64,000 nt of DNA from Bathymodiolus brooksi (taxonomy: Eukaryota; Mollusca; Bivalvia; Mytilida; Modiolidae): assembly GCA_963680875.1 (NCBI GenBank), contig OY804575.1:35375103-35439102 (forward strand). Direction: 5' to 3'. Numbering within the stretch: position 1 is the first letter of the stretch; each line of letters starts with the position of its first letter. This document shows, piece after piece, positions 24,901-64,000 of this stretch. The position numbers were made by a program, and so were the translations under genes. Under the pieces are notes generated by a model. It was not told the origin of the DNA. It searched no databases and saw only the letters and a program-made list of their open reading frames with translations.

Positions 24901-26119
24901 TGATTTTGTATGCAATATCATTATATGGATAAATTTGTATTTATTGAACACATATCTAATGTCTATTAATGTGAAACTTGTCGGCATTGTACACTGGGGG
25001 CAATCTTTTTTTTTTGGTTCAGTGTATAGATGACAAAAAGGGTTCAGAAACAAAAGGTTTGGTAAATTAACAAAGATGAATTATTGTATTATTGTGTAGC
25101 ATTATAATATTTTATGTACATTGTAACTAAATGTTAGCTTACAATATTCCTTAATATTTGTACTAGTGTAATATCATTCAAATCATGACATCATTGACAG
25201 GTTAATATAGTGTTTTCTTCATTTTATAGATCTGCTATACCCAATAAAATGGGTAATTTGCACGAATATTGATAGATATTGTCCCCTGGCAGAAAATTAA
25301 TTGCACTTGCAAGTTCATGAAATATTATATTCAACTAGGGACAATATTCACAAATATTCGTACAGTAACCCTATATTATAAACATTTGATAGTGCCGAGG
25401 GCTTTGTTGTATTGATTTAAGTTATGACAGGTTTTTATTGTATTGTAATTTCCTTAACTTTGATTCGGTTGACTTTCTGTTCTTCAATCAGACTTGTATT
25501 ATCAAGACTAAATGCTTCACTGGTAGTCCAGAATTTATCTTGATCTGTAAGTCTTTGATACTTAGACATTTATCTCTTTATATGTGACAGTCGCTTTTAC
25601 TTTCCTCAGAATCAAATGATATTGGATTTTTAAACATGCTTCATCGACAGTCCAGAACTATTTTGCATGTTTTATCAGATTTTTAAATCTCTTTATATAG
25701 AAGAGAATCTCGTGTTTTATGGATGCTGTAATTTCAAATTGATTTCTCTCAAGTTAACAATGTAAGTGTTGTAAATCACAATGAAGATTTCCTCAGACAA
25801 TGGCACATAAAATCGATTGAATTTTTTTTTCTAGACAAATTTTCCAGATAGTTTATTATGGTGTATATACTGCATATGATGTATATTACATTGACGGGTA
25901 GGGGAGGGGAAATGCAAGTCAAGAAATCATGCTTTACCATCTATATAAACTGTCGAATAAAAAAAGACTGACAACATGACATACATGTAGGACCTGGATT
26001 TCCAGCGCCATATGTCACAGTCTATTTTACTACTATGTGCAGTGATTTGTTCGGTTGAAGCATTCAAGGCCGCTTTAATTAATTTCTCCTCTAGATCTAT
26101 CAAGTACTCATTTATGAGG
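21961..26119. other. Upstream non-coding region
   Basis: About 4 kb with no gene that I can support. 22830-23030 resembles a diverged unit of the 312-bp family (gaaaattcttctcatctgaa, then ggtcctttggtggttctctt and caaaatggcccg). 23867-24000 is a tRNA-like SINE. The remainder is AT-rich. Any promoter or non-coding first exon of the downstream gene might lie here or in the next kilobase, but I cannot locate it. Confidence 0.45.
23867..24000 (+). mobile_element. tRNA-like SINE, second family
   Basis: A-box-like GGTTGAGTGGTTAATG at 23875, then TTGTTGACC and 'cacaagcttgaaaccacttgg', which parallels the head at 13692. It is a diverged copy and lacks a clear tail. Confidence 0.4.
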
Positions 26120-26367
26120 GGGTCGTCGTTGGCGTGATCGTATGGTAGTTGAATTTACAACTACCTATATGCAATCAGTGCCTATCACCACTGATGTTGT
26201 GGGTTGAAATCTCTATCAGGGCGAGGTGTACAACATTATGTGATAAAGTTTGTCAGTGACTTGCGACAGGTCAGTGGTTTTCTCCAATTTCCTCCACCAA
26301 TAAAACTGACCGCCACAATATAACTGAAATATTGTTGAAAGTGGCGTTAAACACAATCAAACAAACT
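26120..26367 (+). mobile_element. tRNA-derived SINE, full length
   Basis: One of the best copies. It has the tRNA-like head (gtgatcgtatggtagttg, ctatatgcaatcagtgccta), a B-box region (gtgggttgaaatc), the body (cctccaccaataaaactgac) and the end gtggcgttaaacac plus AATCAAACAAAC. Confidence 0.85.
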
Positions 26368-26419
26368 AATTGATGAAACCTGTAAATAGTTTTAACCTTT
26401 CTTAAGTCACATGCAATTA

Positions 26420-27170
26420 ACCTCTGACATAATTTTCAACTTGTTGAAGGTGGTCAGTATTTGGTAGAAGTAGTACAACCTCTGACATAATTTTCAACTT
26501 GTTGAAGGTGGTCAGTATTTGGTAGAAGTAGTACAACCTCTGACATAATCTTCAACTTGTTAAAGGGGGTCAGTATTTACTAGAAGTAGTACAACCTCTG
26601 ACATAATCTTCAACTTGTTAAAGGAGGTCAGTATTTACTAGTAGTAGTACAACCTCTGACATAATCTTCAACTTGTTAAAGGAGGTCAGTATTTACTAGA
26701 AGTAGTACAACCTCTGACATAATCTTCAACTTGTTAAAGGAGGTCAGTATTTACTAGAAGTAGTACAACCTCTGACATAATCTTCAACTTGTTAAAGGAC
26801 GTCAGTATTTACTAGAAGTAGTACAACCTCTGACATAATCTTCAACTTGTTAAAGGTGGTCAGTATTTGGTAGAAGTAGTACAACCTCTGAAATAATCTT
26901 CAACCTGTTGAAGGAGGTCAGTATTTACTAGAAGTAGTACAACCTCTGACATAATCTTCAGCTTGTTAAAGGAGGTCAGTATTTACTAGAAGTAGTACAA
27001 CCTCTGACATAATCTTCTACTTGTTAAAGGAGGTCAGTATTTGGTAGAAGTAGTACAACCTCTGACATAATCTTCTACTTGTTAAAGGAGGTCAGTATTT
27101 GGTAGAAGTAGTACAACCTCTGACATAATCTTCAACTTGTTAAAGGTGGTCAGTATTTTGTAGAAGTAGA
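26420..27170 (+). repeat. 58-bp minisatellite, ~13 units, just upstream of coding exon 1
   Basis: The unit contains 'acaacctctgacataatctt', 'caacttgttaaaggaggtca' and 'gtatttactagaagtagt'. The first two copies carry ttgaaggtgg and ttggtag, the middle copies ttaaaggagg and ttactag. It ends ~200 bp before the first coding exon, so it lies in the preceding intron or in the 5' flank. Confidence 0.9.
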
Positions 27171-27392
27171 AGAAGTGCTGACATTCAATATGTATGTGTT
27201 TATTATTTAAGAACATGAATGTTTTAGATATCCAACTTTTGTTTAAAGCAGATACATGTATATGTGTCTATTTTTTTCTGTATTGTATCAGAAAAAAAAC
27301 CAGTCTTAATAACGATTTAAACATATGTACATGTATTAAAAAATTGAAATAGATTTTTGTATTTTTTTCAGTTTGAAAGAGAATAAGTAACA

Positions 27393-52942
<25,550 letters not shown>

Positions 52943-52988
52943 GTTGGTCATATTGAATAGTTGGTTAGATAAAATAAATTTATAATTT

Positions 52989-55900
52989 TGTCAAACATAG
53001 TATATATTGTGTAAACAACCTAAAAACATGTATATATTGTGTAAAACAACTTAAAAACATAGTATATATTGTGTAAAACAACTTAAAAACATGCAACCTT
53101 TTACTCAGTTGTCAAACATAGTATATATTGTGTAAAACAACCTAAAAACATGCAACCTTTTGCTCAGTTGTCAAGCATAGTATATATTGTGTAAAACAAC
53201 CTAAAAACATGCAACCTTTTGTTCAGTTGTCAAACATAGTATATATTGTGTAAAACAACCTAAAAACATACAACCTTTTACTCAGTTGTCAAACATAGTA
53301 TATATTGTGTAAAACAACCTAAAAACATACAACCTTTTACTCAGTTGTCAAACATAGTATATATATTGTAAAACAACCTAAAAATATGCAACCTTTTGTT
53401 CAGTTGTCAAACATAGTATATATTGTGTAAAACAACCTAAAAACATACAACCTTTTGTTCAGTTGTCAAACATAGTATATATTGTGTAAAACAACCTAAA
53501 AACATACAACCTTTTACTCAGTTGTCAAACATAGTATATATATTGTAAAACAACCTAAAAATATGCAACCTTTTGTTCAGTTGTCAAACATAGTATATAT
53601 TGTGTAAAACAACATAAAAACATGCAACCTTTTACTCAGTTGTCAAACATAGTATATATTGTGTAAAACAACCTAAAAACATACAACCTTTTGTTCAGTT
53701 GTCAAACATAGTATATATTGTGTAAAACAACCTAAAAACATGCAACTCAGTTGTCAAACATAGTATATATTGTGTAAAACAACCTAAAAACATGCAACCT
53801 TTTACTCAGTTGTCAAACATTGTATATATTGTGTAAAACAACCTAAAAACATGCAACTCAGTTGTCAAACATAGTATATATTGTGTAAAACAACCTAAAA
53901 GCATAGTATATATTGTGTAAAACAACCTAAAAACATGCAACCTTTTACTCAGTTGTCAAACATAGTATATATGGTGTAAAACAACCTAAAAACATACAAC
54001 CTTTTGTTCAGTTGTCAAACATAGTATATATTGTGTAAAACAACCTAAAAACATGCAACCTTTTACTCAGTTGTCAAACATAGTATATATTGTGTAAAAC
54101 AACCTAAAAACATGCAACCTTTTGTTCAGTTGTCAAACATAGTATATATTGTGTAAAACAACCTAAAAAACATGCAACCTTTTGTTCAGTTGTCAAACAT
54201 AGTATATATTGTGTAAAACAACCTAAAAACATGCAACCTTTTACTCAGTTGTCAAACATAGTATATATTGTGTAAAACAACCTAAAAACATGCAACCTTT
54301 TGTTCAGTTGTCAAACATAGTATATATTGTGTAAAACAACCTAAAAACATGCAACCTTTTACTCAGTTGTCAAACATAGTATATATTGTGTAAAACAACC
54401 TAAAAACATACAACCTTTTGTTCAGTTGTCAAACATAGTATATATTGTGTAAAACAACCTAAAAACATGCAACCTTTTGTTCAGTTGTCAAACATAGTAT
54501 ATATTGTGTAAAACAACCTAAAAAACATGCAACCTTTTGTTCAGTTGTCAAACATAGTATATATTGTGTAAAACAACCTAAAAACATGCAACCTTTTACT
54601 CAGTTGTCAAACATAGTATATATTGTGTAAAACAACCTAAAAACATGCAACCTTTTGTTCAGTTGTCAAACATAGTATATATTGTGTAAAACAACCTAAA
54701 AACATGCAACCTTTTACTCAGTTGTCAAACATAGTATATATTGTGTAAAACAACCTAAAAACATGCAACCTTTTGTTCAGTTGTCAAACATAGTATATAT
54801 TGTGTAAAACAACCTAAAAACATGCAACCTTTTACTCAGTTGTCAAACATAGTATATATTGTGTAAAACAACCTAAAAACATGCAACCTTTTACTCAGTT
54901 GTCAAACATAGTATATATTGTGTAAAACAACCTAAAAACATACAACCTTTTGTTCAGTTGTCAAACATAGTATATATTGTGTAAAACAACCTAAAAACAT
55001 GCAACCTTTTGTTCAGTTGTCAAACATAGTATATATTGTGTAAAACAACCTAAAAACATGCAACCTTTTGTTCAGTTGTCAAACATAGTATATATTGTGT
55101 AAAACAACCTAAAAACATACAACCTTTTGTTCAGTTGTCAAACATAGTATATATTGTGTAAAACAACCTAAAAACATGCAACCTTTTGTTCAGTTGTCAA
55201 ACATAGTATATATTGTGTAAAACAACCTAAAAACATACAACCTTTTGTTCAGTTGTCAAACATAGTATATATTGTGTAAAACAACCTAAAAACATACAAC
55301 CTTTTACTCAGTTGTCAAACATAGTATATATATTGTAAAACAACCTAAAAATATGCAACCTTTTGTTCAGTTGTCAAACATAGTATATATTGTGTAAAAC
55401 AACCTAAAAACATACAACCTTTTGTTCAGTTGTCAAACATAGTATATATTGTGTAAAACAACCTAAAAACATGCAACCTTTTACTCAGTTGTCAAACATA
55501 GTATATATTGTGTAAAACAACCTAAAAACATACAACCTTTTGTTCAGTTGTCAAACATAGTATATATTGTGTAAAACAACCTAAAAACATACAACCTTTT
55601 ACTCAGTTGTCAAACATAGTATATATTGTGTAAAACAACCTAAAAACATACAACCTTTTGTTCAGTTGTCAAACATAGTATATATTGTGTAAAACAACCT
55701 AAAAACATGCAACCTTTTGTTCAGGTGTCAAACATAATATATATTGTGTAAAACAACCTAAAAACATGCAACCTTTTGTTCAGGTGTCAAACATAATATA
55801 TATTGTGTAAAACAACCTAAAAACATACAACCTTTTGTTCAGGTGTCAAACATAGTATATATTGTGTAAAACAACCTAAAAACATACAACCTTTTACTCA

Positions 55901-58900
55901 GTTGTTAAACATAGTATATATTGTGTAAAACAACCTAAAAACATGCAACCTTTTGTTCAGTTGTCAAACATAGTATATATTGTGTAAAACAACCTAAAAA
56001 CATGCAACCTTTTGTTCAGTTGTCAAACATAGTATATATTGTGTAAAACAACCTAAAAACATGCAACCTTTTACTCAGTTGTCAAACATAGTATATATTG
56101 TGTAAAACAACCTAAAAACATGCAACCTTTTGTTCAGTTGTCAAACATAGTATATATTGTGTAAAACAACCTAAAAACATGCAACCTTTTACTCAGTTGT
56201 CAAACATAGTATATATTGTGTAAAACAACCTAAAAACATGCAACCTTTTACTCAGTTGTCAAACATAGTATATATTGTGTAAAACAACCTAAAAACATAC
56301 AACCTTTTGTTCAGTTGTCAAACATAGTATATATTGTGTAAAACAACCTAAAAACATGCAACCTTTTGTTCAGTTGTCAAACATAGTATATATTGTGTAA
56401 AACAACCTAAAAACATGCAACCTTTTGTTCAGTTGTCAAACATAGTATATATTGTGTAAAACAACCTAAAAACATACAACCTTTTGTTCAGTTGTCAAAC
56501 ATAGTATATATTGTGTAAAACAACCTAAAAACATGCAACCTTTTGTTCAGTTGTCAAACATAGTATATATTGTGTAAAACAAGCTAAAAACATACAACCT
56601 TTTGTTCAGTTGTCAAACATAGTATATATTGTGTAAAACAACCTAAAAACATACAACCTTTTACTCAGTTGTCAAACATAGTATATATATTGTAAAACAA
56701 CCTAAAAATATGCAACCTTTTGTTCAGTTGTCAAACATAGTATATATTGTGTAAAACAACCTAAAAACATACAACCTTTTGTTCAGTTGTCAAACATAGT
56801 ATATATTGTGTAAAACAACCTAAAAACATGCAACCTTTTACTCAGTTGTCAAACATAGTATATATTGTGTAAAACAACCTAAAAACATACAACCTTTTGT
56901 TCAGTTGTCAAACATAGTATATATTGTGTAAAACAACCTAAAAACATACAACCTTTTACTCAGTTGTCAAACATAGTATATATTGTGTAAAACAACCTAA
57001 AAACATACAACCTTTTGTTCAGTTGTCAAACATAGTATATATTGTGTAAAACAACCTAAAAACATGCAACCTTTTGTTCAGGTGTCAAACATAGTATATA
57101 TTGTGTAAAACAACCTAAAAACATACAACCTTTTACTCAGTTGTCAAACATAGTATATATATTGTAAAACAACCTAAAAATATGCAACCTTTTGTTCAGT
57201 TGTCAAACATAGTATATATTGTGTAAAACAACCTAAAAACATACAACCTTTTGTTCAGTTGTCAAACATAGTATATATTGTGTAAAACAACCTAAAAACA
57301 TGCAACCTTTTACTCAGTTGTCAAACATAGTATATATTGTGTAAAACAACCTAAAAACATACAACCTTTTGTTCAGTTGTCAAACATAGTATATATTGTG
57401 TAAAACAACCTAAAAACATACAACCTTTTACTCAGTTGTCAAACATAGTATATATTGTGTAAAACAACCTAAAAACATACAACCTTTTGTTCAGTTGTCA
57501 AACATAGTATATATTGTGTAAAACAACCTAAAAACATGCAACCTTTTGTTCAGGTGTCAAACATAATATATATTGTGTAAAACAACCTAAAAACATGCAA
57601 CCTTTTGTTCAGGTGTCAAACATAATATATATTGTGTAAAACAACCTAAAAACATACAACCTTTTGTTCAGGTGTCAAACATAGTATATATTGTGTAAAA
57701 CAACCTAAAAACATACAACCTTTTACTCAGTTGTTAAACATAGTATATATTGTGTAAAACAACCTAAAAACATGCAACCTTTTGTTCAGTTGTCAAACAT
57801 AGTATATATTGTGTAAAACAACCTAAAAACATGCAACCTTTTACTCAGTTGTCAAACATAGTATATATTGTGTAAAACAACTTAAAAACATGCAACCTTT
57901 TACTCAGTTGTCAAACATAGTATATATTGTGTAAAACAACCTAAAAACATGCAACCTTTTGTTCAGTTGTCAAACATAGTATATATTGTGTAAAACAACC
58001 TAAAAACATAGTATATATTGTGTAAAACAACCTAAAAACATGCAACCTTTTACTCAGTTGTCAAACATAGTATATATTGTGTAAAACAACCTAAAAACAT
58101 ACAACCTTTTGTTCAGTTGTCAAACATAGTATATATTGTGTAAAACAACCTAAAAACATGCAACCTTTTACTCAGTTGTCAAACATAGTATATATTGTGT
58201 AAAACAACCTAAAAACATGCAACCTTTTGTTCAGTTGTCAAACATAGTATATATTGTGTAAAACAACCTAAAAAACATGCAACCTTTTGTTCAGTTGTCA
58301 AACATAGTATATATTGTGTAAAACAACCTAAAAACATGCAACCTTTTACTCAGTTGTCAAACATAGTATATATTGTGTAAAACAACCTAAAAACATGCAA
58401 CCTTTTGTTCAGTTGTCAAACATAGTATATATTGTGTAAAACAACCTAAAAACATGCAACCTTTTACTCAGTTGTCAAACATAGTATATATTGTGTAAAA
58501 CAACCTAAAAACATACAACCTTTTGTTCAGTTGTCAAACATAGTATATATTGTGTAAAACAACCTAAAAACATGCAACCTTTTGTTCAGTTGTCAAACAT
58601 AGTATATATTGTGTAAAACAACCTAAAAAACATGCAACCTTTTGTTCAGTTGTCAAACATAGTATATATTGTGTAAAACAACCTAAAAACATGCAACCTT
58701 TTACTCAGTTGTCAAACATAGTATATATTGTGTAAAACAACCTAAAAACATGCAACCTTTTGTTCAGTTGTCAAACATAGTATATATTGTGTAAAACAAC
58801 CTAAAAACATGCAACCTTTTACTCAGTTGTCAAACATAGTATATATGTGTAAAACAACCTAAAAACATGCAACCTTTTGTTCAGTTGTCAAACATAGTAT

Positions 58901-61900
58901 ATATTGTGTAAAACAACCTAAAAACATGCAACCTTTTACTCAGTTGTCAAACATAGTATATATTGTGTAAAACAACCTAAAAACATGCAACCTTTTACTC
59001 AGTTGTCAAACATAGTATATATTGTGTAAAACAACCTAAAAACATACAACCTTTTGTTCAGTTGTCAAACATAGTATATATTGTGTAAAACAACCTAAAA
59101 ACATGCAACCTTTTGTTCAGTTGTCAAACATAGTATATATTGTGTAAAACAACCTAAAAACATGCAACCTTTTGTTCAGTTGTCAAACATAGTATATATT
59201 GTGTAAAACAACCTAAAACATACAACCTTTTGTTCAGTTGTCAAACATAGTATATATTGTGTAAAACAACCTAAAAACATGCAACCTTTTGTTCAGTTGT
59301 CAAACATAGTATATATTGTGTAAAACAACCTAAAAACATACAACCTTTTGTTCAGTTGTCAAACATAGTATATATTGTGTAAAACAACCTAAAAACATAC
59401 AACCTTTTACTCAGTTGTCAAACATAGTATATATATTGTAAAACAACCTAAAAATATGCAACCTTTTGTTCAGTTGTCAAACATAGTATATATTGTGTAA
59501 AACAACCTAAAAACATACAACCTTTTGTTCAGTTGTCAAACATAGTATATATTGTGTAAAACAACCTAAAAACATGCAACCTTTTACTCAGTTGTCAAAC
59601 ATAGTATATATTGTGTAAAACAACCTAAAAACATACAACCTTTTGTTCAGTTGTCAAACATAGTATATATTGTGTAAAACAACCTAAAAACATACAACCC
59701 TTTTACTCAGTTGTCAAACATAGTATATATTGTGTAAAACAACCTAAAAACATACAACCTTTTGTTCAGTTGTCAAACATAGTATATATTGTGTAAAACA
59801 ACCTAAAAACATGCAACCTTTTGTTCAGGTGTCAAACATAATATATATTGTGTAAAACAACCTAAAAACATGCAACCTTTTGTTCAGGTGTCAAACATAA
59901 TATATATTGTGTAAAACAACCTAAAAACATACAACCTTTTGTTCAGGTGTCAAACATAGTATATATTGTGTAAAACAACCTAAAAACATACAACCTTTTA
60001 CTCAGTTGTTAAACATAGTATATATTGTGTAAAACAACCTAAAAACATGCAACCTTTTGTTCAGTTGTCAAACATAGTATATATTGTGTAAAACAACCTA
60101 AAACATGCAACCTTTTGTTCAGTTGTCAAACATAGTATATATTGTGTAAAACAACCTAAAAACATGCAACCTTTTACTCAGTTGTCAAACATAGTATATA
60201 TTGTGTAAAACAACCTAAAAACATGCAACCTTTTGTTCAGTTGTCAAACATAGTATATATTGTGTAAAACAACCTAAAAACATGCAACCTTTTACTCAGT
60301 TGTCAAACATAGTATATATTGTGTAAAACAACCTAAAAACATGCAACCTTTTACTCAGTTGTCAAACATAGTATATATTGTGTAAAACAACCTAAAAACA
60401 TACAACCTTTTGTTCAGTTGTCAAACATAGTATATATTGTGTAAAACAACCTAAAAACATGCAACCTTTTGTTCAGTTGTTCAAACATAGTATATATTGT
60501 GTAAAACAACCTAAAAACATGCAACCTTTTGTTCAGTTGTCAAACATAGTATATATTGTGTAAAACAACCTAAAAACATACAACCTTTTGTTCAGTTGTC
60601 AAACATAGTATATATTGTGTAAAACAACCTAAAAACATACAACCTTTTGTTCAGTTGTCAAACATAGTATATATTGTGTAAAACAACCTAAAAACATGCA
60701 ACCTTTTGTTCAGGTGTCAAACATAATATATATTGTGGTAAAACAACCTAAAAACATGCAACCTTTTGTTCAGGTGTCAAACATAATATATATTGTCTTT
60801 TGTTCAGGTGTCAAACATAATATATATTGTGTAAAACAACCTAAAAACATGCAACCTTTTGTTCAGAAAAACATACAACCTTTTACTCAGTTGTCAAACA
60901 TAGTATATATTGTGTAAAACAACCTAAAAACATGCAACCTTTTGTTCAGTTGTCAAACATAGTATATATTGTGTAAAACAACCTAAAAACATGCAACCTT
61001 TTGCTCAGTTGTCAAACATAGTATATATTGTGTAAAACAACTTAAAAACATGCAACCTTTTACTCAGTTGTCAAACATAGTATATATTGTGTAAAACAAC
61101 CTAAAAACATGCAACCTTTTGTTCAGTTGTCAAACATAGTATATATTGTGTAAAACAACCTAAAAACATAGTATATATTGTGTAAAACAACCTAAAAACA
61201 TGCAACCTTTTACTCAGTTGTCAAACATAGTATATATTGTGTAAAACAACCTAAAAACATACAACCTTTTGTTCAGTTGTCAAACATAGTATATATTGTG
61301 TAAAACAACCTAAAAACATGCAACCTTTTACTCAGTTGTCAAACATAGTATATATTGTGTAAAACAACCTAAAAACATGCAACCTTTTGTTCAGTTGTCA
61401 AACATAGTATATATTGTGTAAAACAACCTAAAAAACAACCTTTTGTTCAGTTGTCAAACATAGTATATAATGTGTAAAACAACCTAAAAACATGCAACCT
61501 TTTGTTCAGTTGTCAAACATAGTATATATTGTGTAAAACAACCTAAAAACATGCAACCTTTTTTTTCAGTTGTCAAACATAGTATATATTGTGTAAAACA
61601 ACCTAAAAACATGCAACCTTTTGTTCAGTTGTCAAACATAATATATATTGTGTAAAACAACCTAAAAACATACAACCTTTTGTTCAGTTGTCAAACATAG
61701 TATATATTGTGTAAAACAACCTAAAAACATGCAACCTTTTACTCAGTTGTCAAACATAGTATATATTGTGTAAAACAACCTAAAAACATGCAACCTTTTA
61801 TTCAGTTGTCAAACATAGTATATATTGTGTAAAACAACCTAAAAACATGCAACCTTTTGTTCAGTTGTCAAACATAGTATATATTGTGTAAAACAACCTA

Positions 61901-64000
61901 AAAACATGCAACCTTTTACTCAGTTGTCAAACATAGTATATATGTGTAAACTAAAACAACCTAAAAACATGCAACCTTTTGTTCAGTTGTCAAACATAGT
62001 ATATATTGTGTAAAACAACCTAAAAACATGCAACCTTTTACTCAGTTGTCAAACATAGTATATATTGTGTAAAACAACCTAAAAACATGCAACCTTTTAC
62101 TCAGTTGTCAAACATAGTATATATTGTGTAAAACAACCTAAAAACATACAACCTTTTGTTCAGTTGTCAAACATAGTATATATTGTGTAAAACAACCTAA
62201 AAACATGCAACCTTTTGTTCAGTTGTCAAACATAGTATATATTGTGTAAAACAACCTAAAAACATACAACCTTTTGTTCAGTTGTCAAACATAGTATATA
62301 TTGTGTAAAACAACCTAAAAACATACAACCTTTTACTCAGTTGTCAAACATAGTATATATATTGTAAAACAACCTAAAAATATGCAACCTTTTGTTCAGT
62401 TGTCAAACATAGTATATATTGTGTAAAACAACCTAAAAACATACAACCTTTTGTTCAGTTGTCAAACATAGTATATATTGTGTAAAACAACCTAAAAACA
62501 TGCAACCTTTTACTCAGTTGTCAAACATAGTATATATTGTGTAAAACAACCTAAAAACATACAACCTTTTGTTCAGTTGTCAAACATAGTATATATTGTG
62601 TAAAACAACCTAAAAACATACAAACCTTTTACTCAGTTGTCAAACATAGTATATATTGTGTAAAACAACCTAAAAACATACAACCTTTTGTTCAGTTGTC
62701 AAACATAGTATATATTGTGTAAAACAACCTAAAAACATGCAACCTTTTGTTCAGGTGTCAAACATAATATATATTGTGTAAAACAACCTAAAAACATGCA
62801 ACCTTTTGTTCAGGTGTCAAACATAATATATATTGTGTAAAACAACCTAAAAACATACAACCTTTTGTTCAGGTGTCAAACATAGTATATATTGTGTAAA
62901 ACAACCTAAAAACATACAACCTTTTACTCAGTTGTTAAACATAGTATATATTGTGTAAAACAACCTAAAAACATGCAACCTTTGTTCAGTTGTCAAACAT
63001 AGTATATATTGTGTAAAACAACCTAAAAACATGCAACCTTTTGTTCAGTTGTCAAACATAGTATATATTGTGTAAAACAACCTAAAAACATGCAACCTTT
63101 TACTCAGTTGTCAAACATAGTATATATTGTGTAAAACAACCTAAAAACATGCAACCTTTTGTTCAGTTGTCAAACATAGTATATATTGTGTAAAACAACC
63201 TAAAAACATGCAACCTTTTACTCAGTTGTCAAACATAGTATATATTGTGTAAAACAACCTAAAAACATGCAACCTTTTACTCAGTTGTCAAACATAGTAT
63301 ATATTGTGTAAAACAACCTAAAAACATACAACCTTTTGTTCAGTTGTCAAACATAGTATATATTGTGTAAAACAACCTAAAAACATGCAACCTTTTGTTC
63401 AGTTGTCAAACATAGTATATATTGTGTAAAACAACCTAAAAACATACAACTTTTGTTCAGTTGTCAAACATAGTATATATTGTGTAAAACAACCTAAAAC
63501 ATACAACCTTTTACTCAGTTGTCAAACATAGTATATATATTGTAAAACAACCTAAAAATATGCAACCCTTTTGTTCAGTTGTCAAACATAGTATATATTG
63601 TGTAAAACAACCTAAAAACATACAACCTTTTGTTCAGTTGTCAAACATAGTATATATTGTGTAAAACAACCTAAAAACATGCAACCTTTTACTCAGTTGT
63701 CAAACATAGTATATATTGTGTAAAACAACCTAAAAACATACAACCTTTTGTTCAGTTGTCAAACATAGTATATATTGTGTAAAACAACCTAAAAACATAC
63801 AACCTTTTACTCAGTTGTCAAACATAGTATATATTGTGTAAAACAACCTAAAAACATACAACCTTTTGTTCAGTTGTCAAACATAGTATATATTGTGTAA
63901 AACAACCTAAAAACATGCAACCTTTTGTTCAGGTGTCAAACATAATATATATTGTGTAAAACAAACCTAAAAACATGCAACCTTTTGTTCAGGTGTCAAA
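52989..64000 (+). repeat. 59-bp minisatellite, ~185 units, >11 kb, in intron 10
   Basis: Unit cctaaaaacatgcaaccttt + tgttcagttgtcaaacatag + tatatattgtgtaaaacaa. Variants: TGCAACC/TACAACC, TTGTTCAG/TTACTCAG, CAGTTGTC/CAGGTGTC, ATAGTATAT/ATAATATAT, and tatatatattgtaaaac with aaatatgc. Blocks of variants recur in order (e.g. the caggtgtc/ataatatat pair followed by gttaaacatag at ~55720-55920, 57550-57740, 59825-60010, 62750-62940), showing higher-order repeats. It starts ~47 bp after the exon 10 donor and is not exon-derived. It runs past the window end. Confidence 0.97.

Overview
This window is animal nuclear DNA, AT-rich, dominated by introns and repeats. I place it in a mollusc, probably a bivalve. 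The reasons are about ten copies of a tRNA-derived SINE ending in a 'gaaagtggcgttaaacac' motif, two families of hairpin-ended elements (AGCTCACCTG...CAGGTGAGCT and ATACCCCC...GGGGGTATAC), and scattered acatgtacatgt runs. The species cannot be named from the sequence alone. Nothing bacterial, viral or CRISPR-like is visible.

One host gene is recognisable: the first ten coding exons, plus strand, of a choline transporter-like protein of the SLC44A1/CTL1 type (27393 to 52942; the gene runs off the right edge). Phases agree at every junction. The exons give about 416 residues, corresponding to roughly the first two thirds of the vertebrate protein: a Cys-rich N-terminus, TM1, a large extracellular loop, and TM2 to about TM6. 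Exons 5 and 6 are diverged copies of each other with identical phases; including both shifts the frame. They therefore look like mutually exclusive alternatives in the loop/TM2 region.

The most unusual feature is that three splice junctions of this gene have each become a minisatellite. The exon 1 donor is present 4 times (37 bp unit). The 3' end of exon 2 with its GTAAGT donor is present 20 times (62 bp unit). The exon 9 acceptor with the first ~20 bases of the exon is present 17 times (39/40 bp unit). The intron thus carries arrays of decoy donors or acceptors. The last exon 9 decoy is in frame and would add 13 hydrophobic residues to a membrane segment.

Layout: 1-3.9 kb is AT-rich DNA with a small TIR element carrying a RecQ-like helicase fragment. 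3.97-11.1 kb is a compound repeat holding 17 tandem 312-bp units. 11.1-13.7 kb is mostly unique. 13.8-21.9 kb is a 36-bp (then 24/27-bp) minisatellite grown inside a SINE, with a long fortuitous ORF. 21.9-27.2 kb is intergenic or 5' flank, ending in a 58-bp minisatellite. From 27.4 kb onward is the SLC44A1-like gene, whose introns hold SINEs, a hAT remnant, a TTAA-flanked MITE, hairpin-ended elements and many minisatellites. 53.0-64.0 kb is one 59-bp minisatellite with higher-order structure, inside intron 10.
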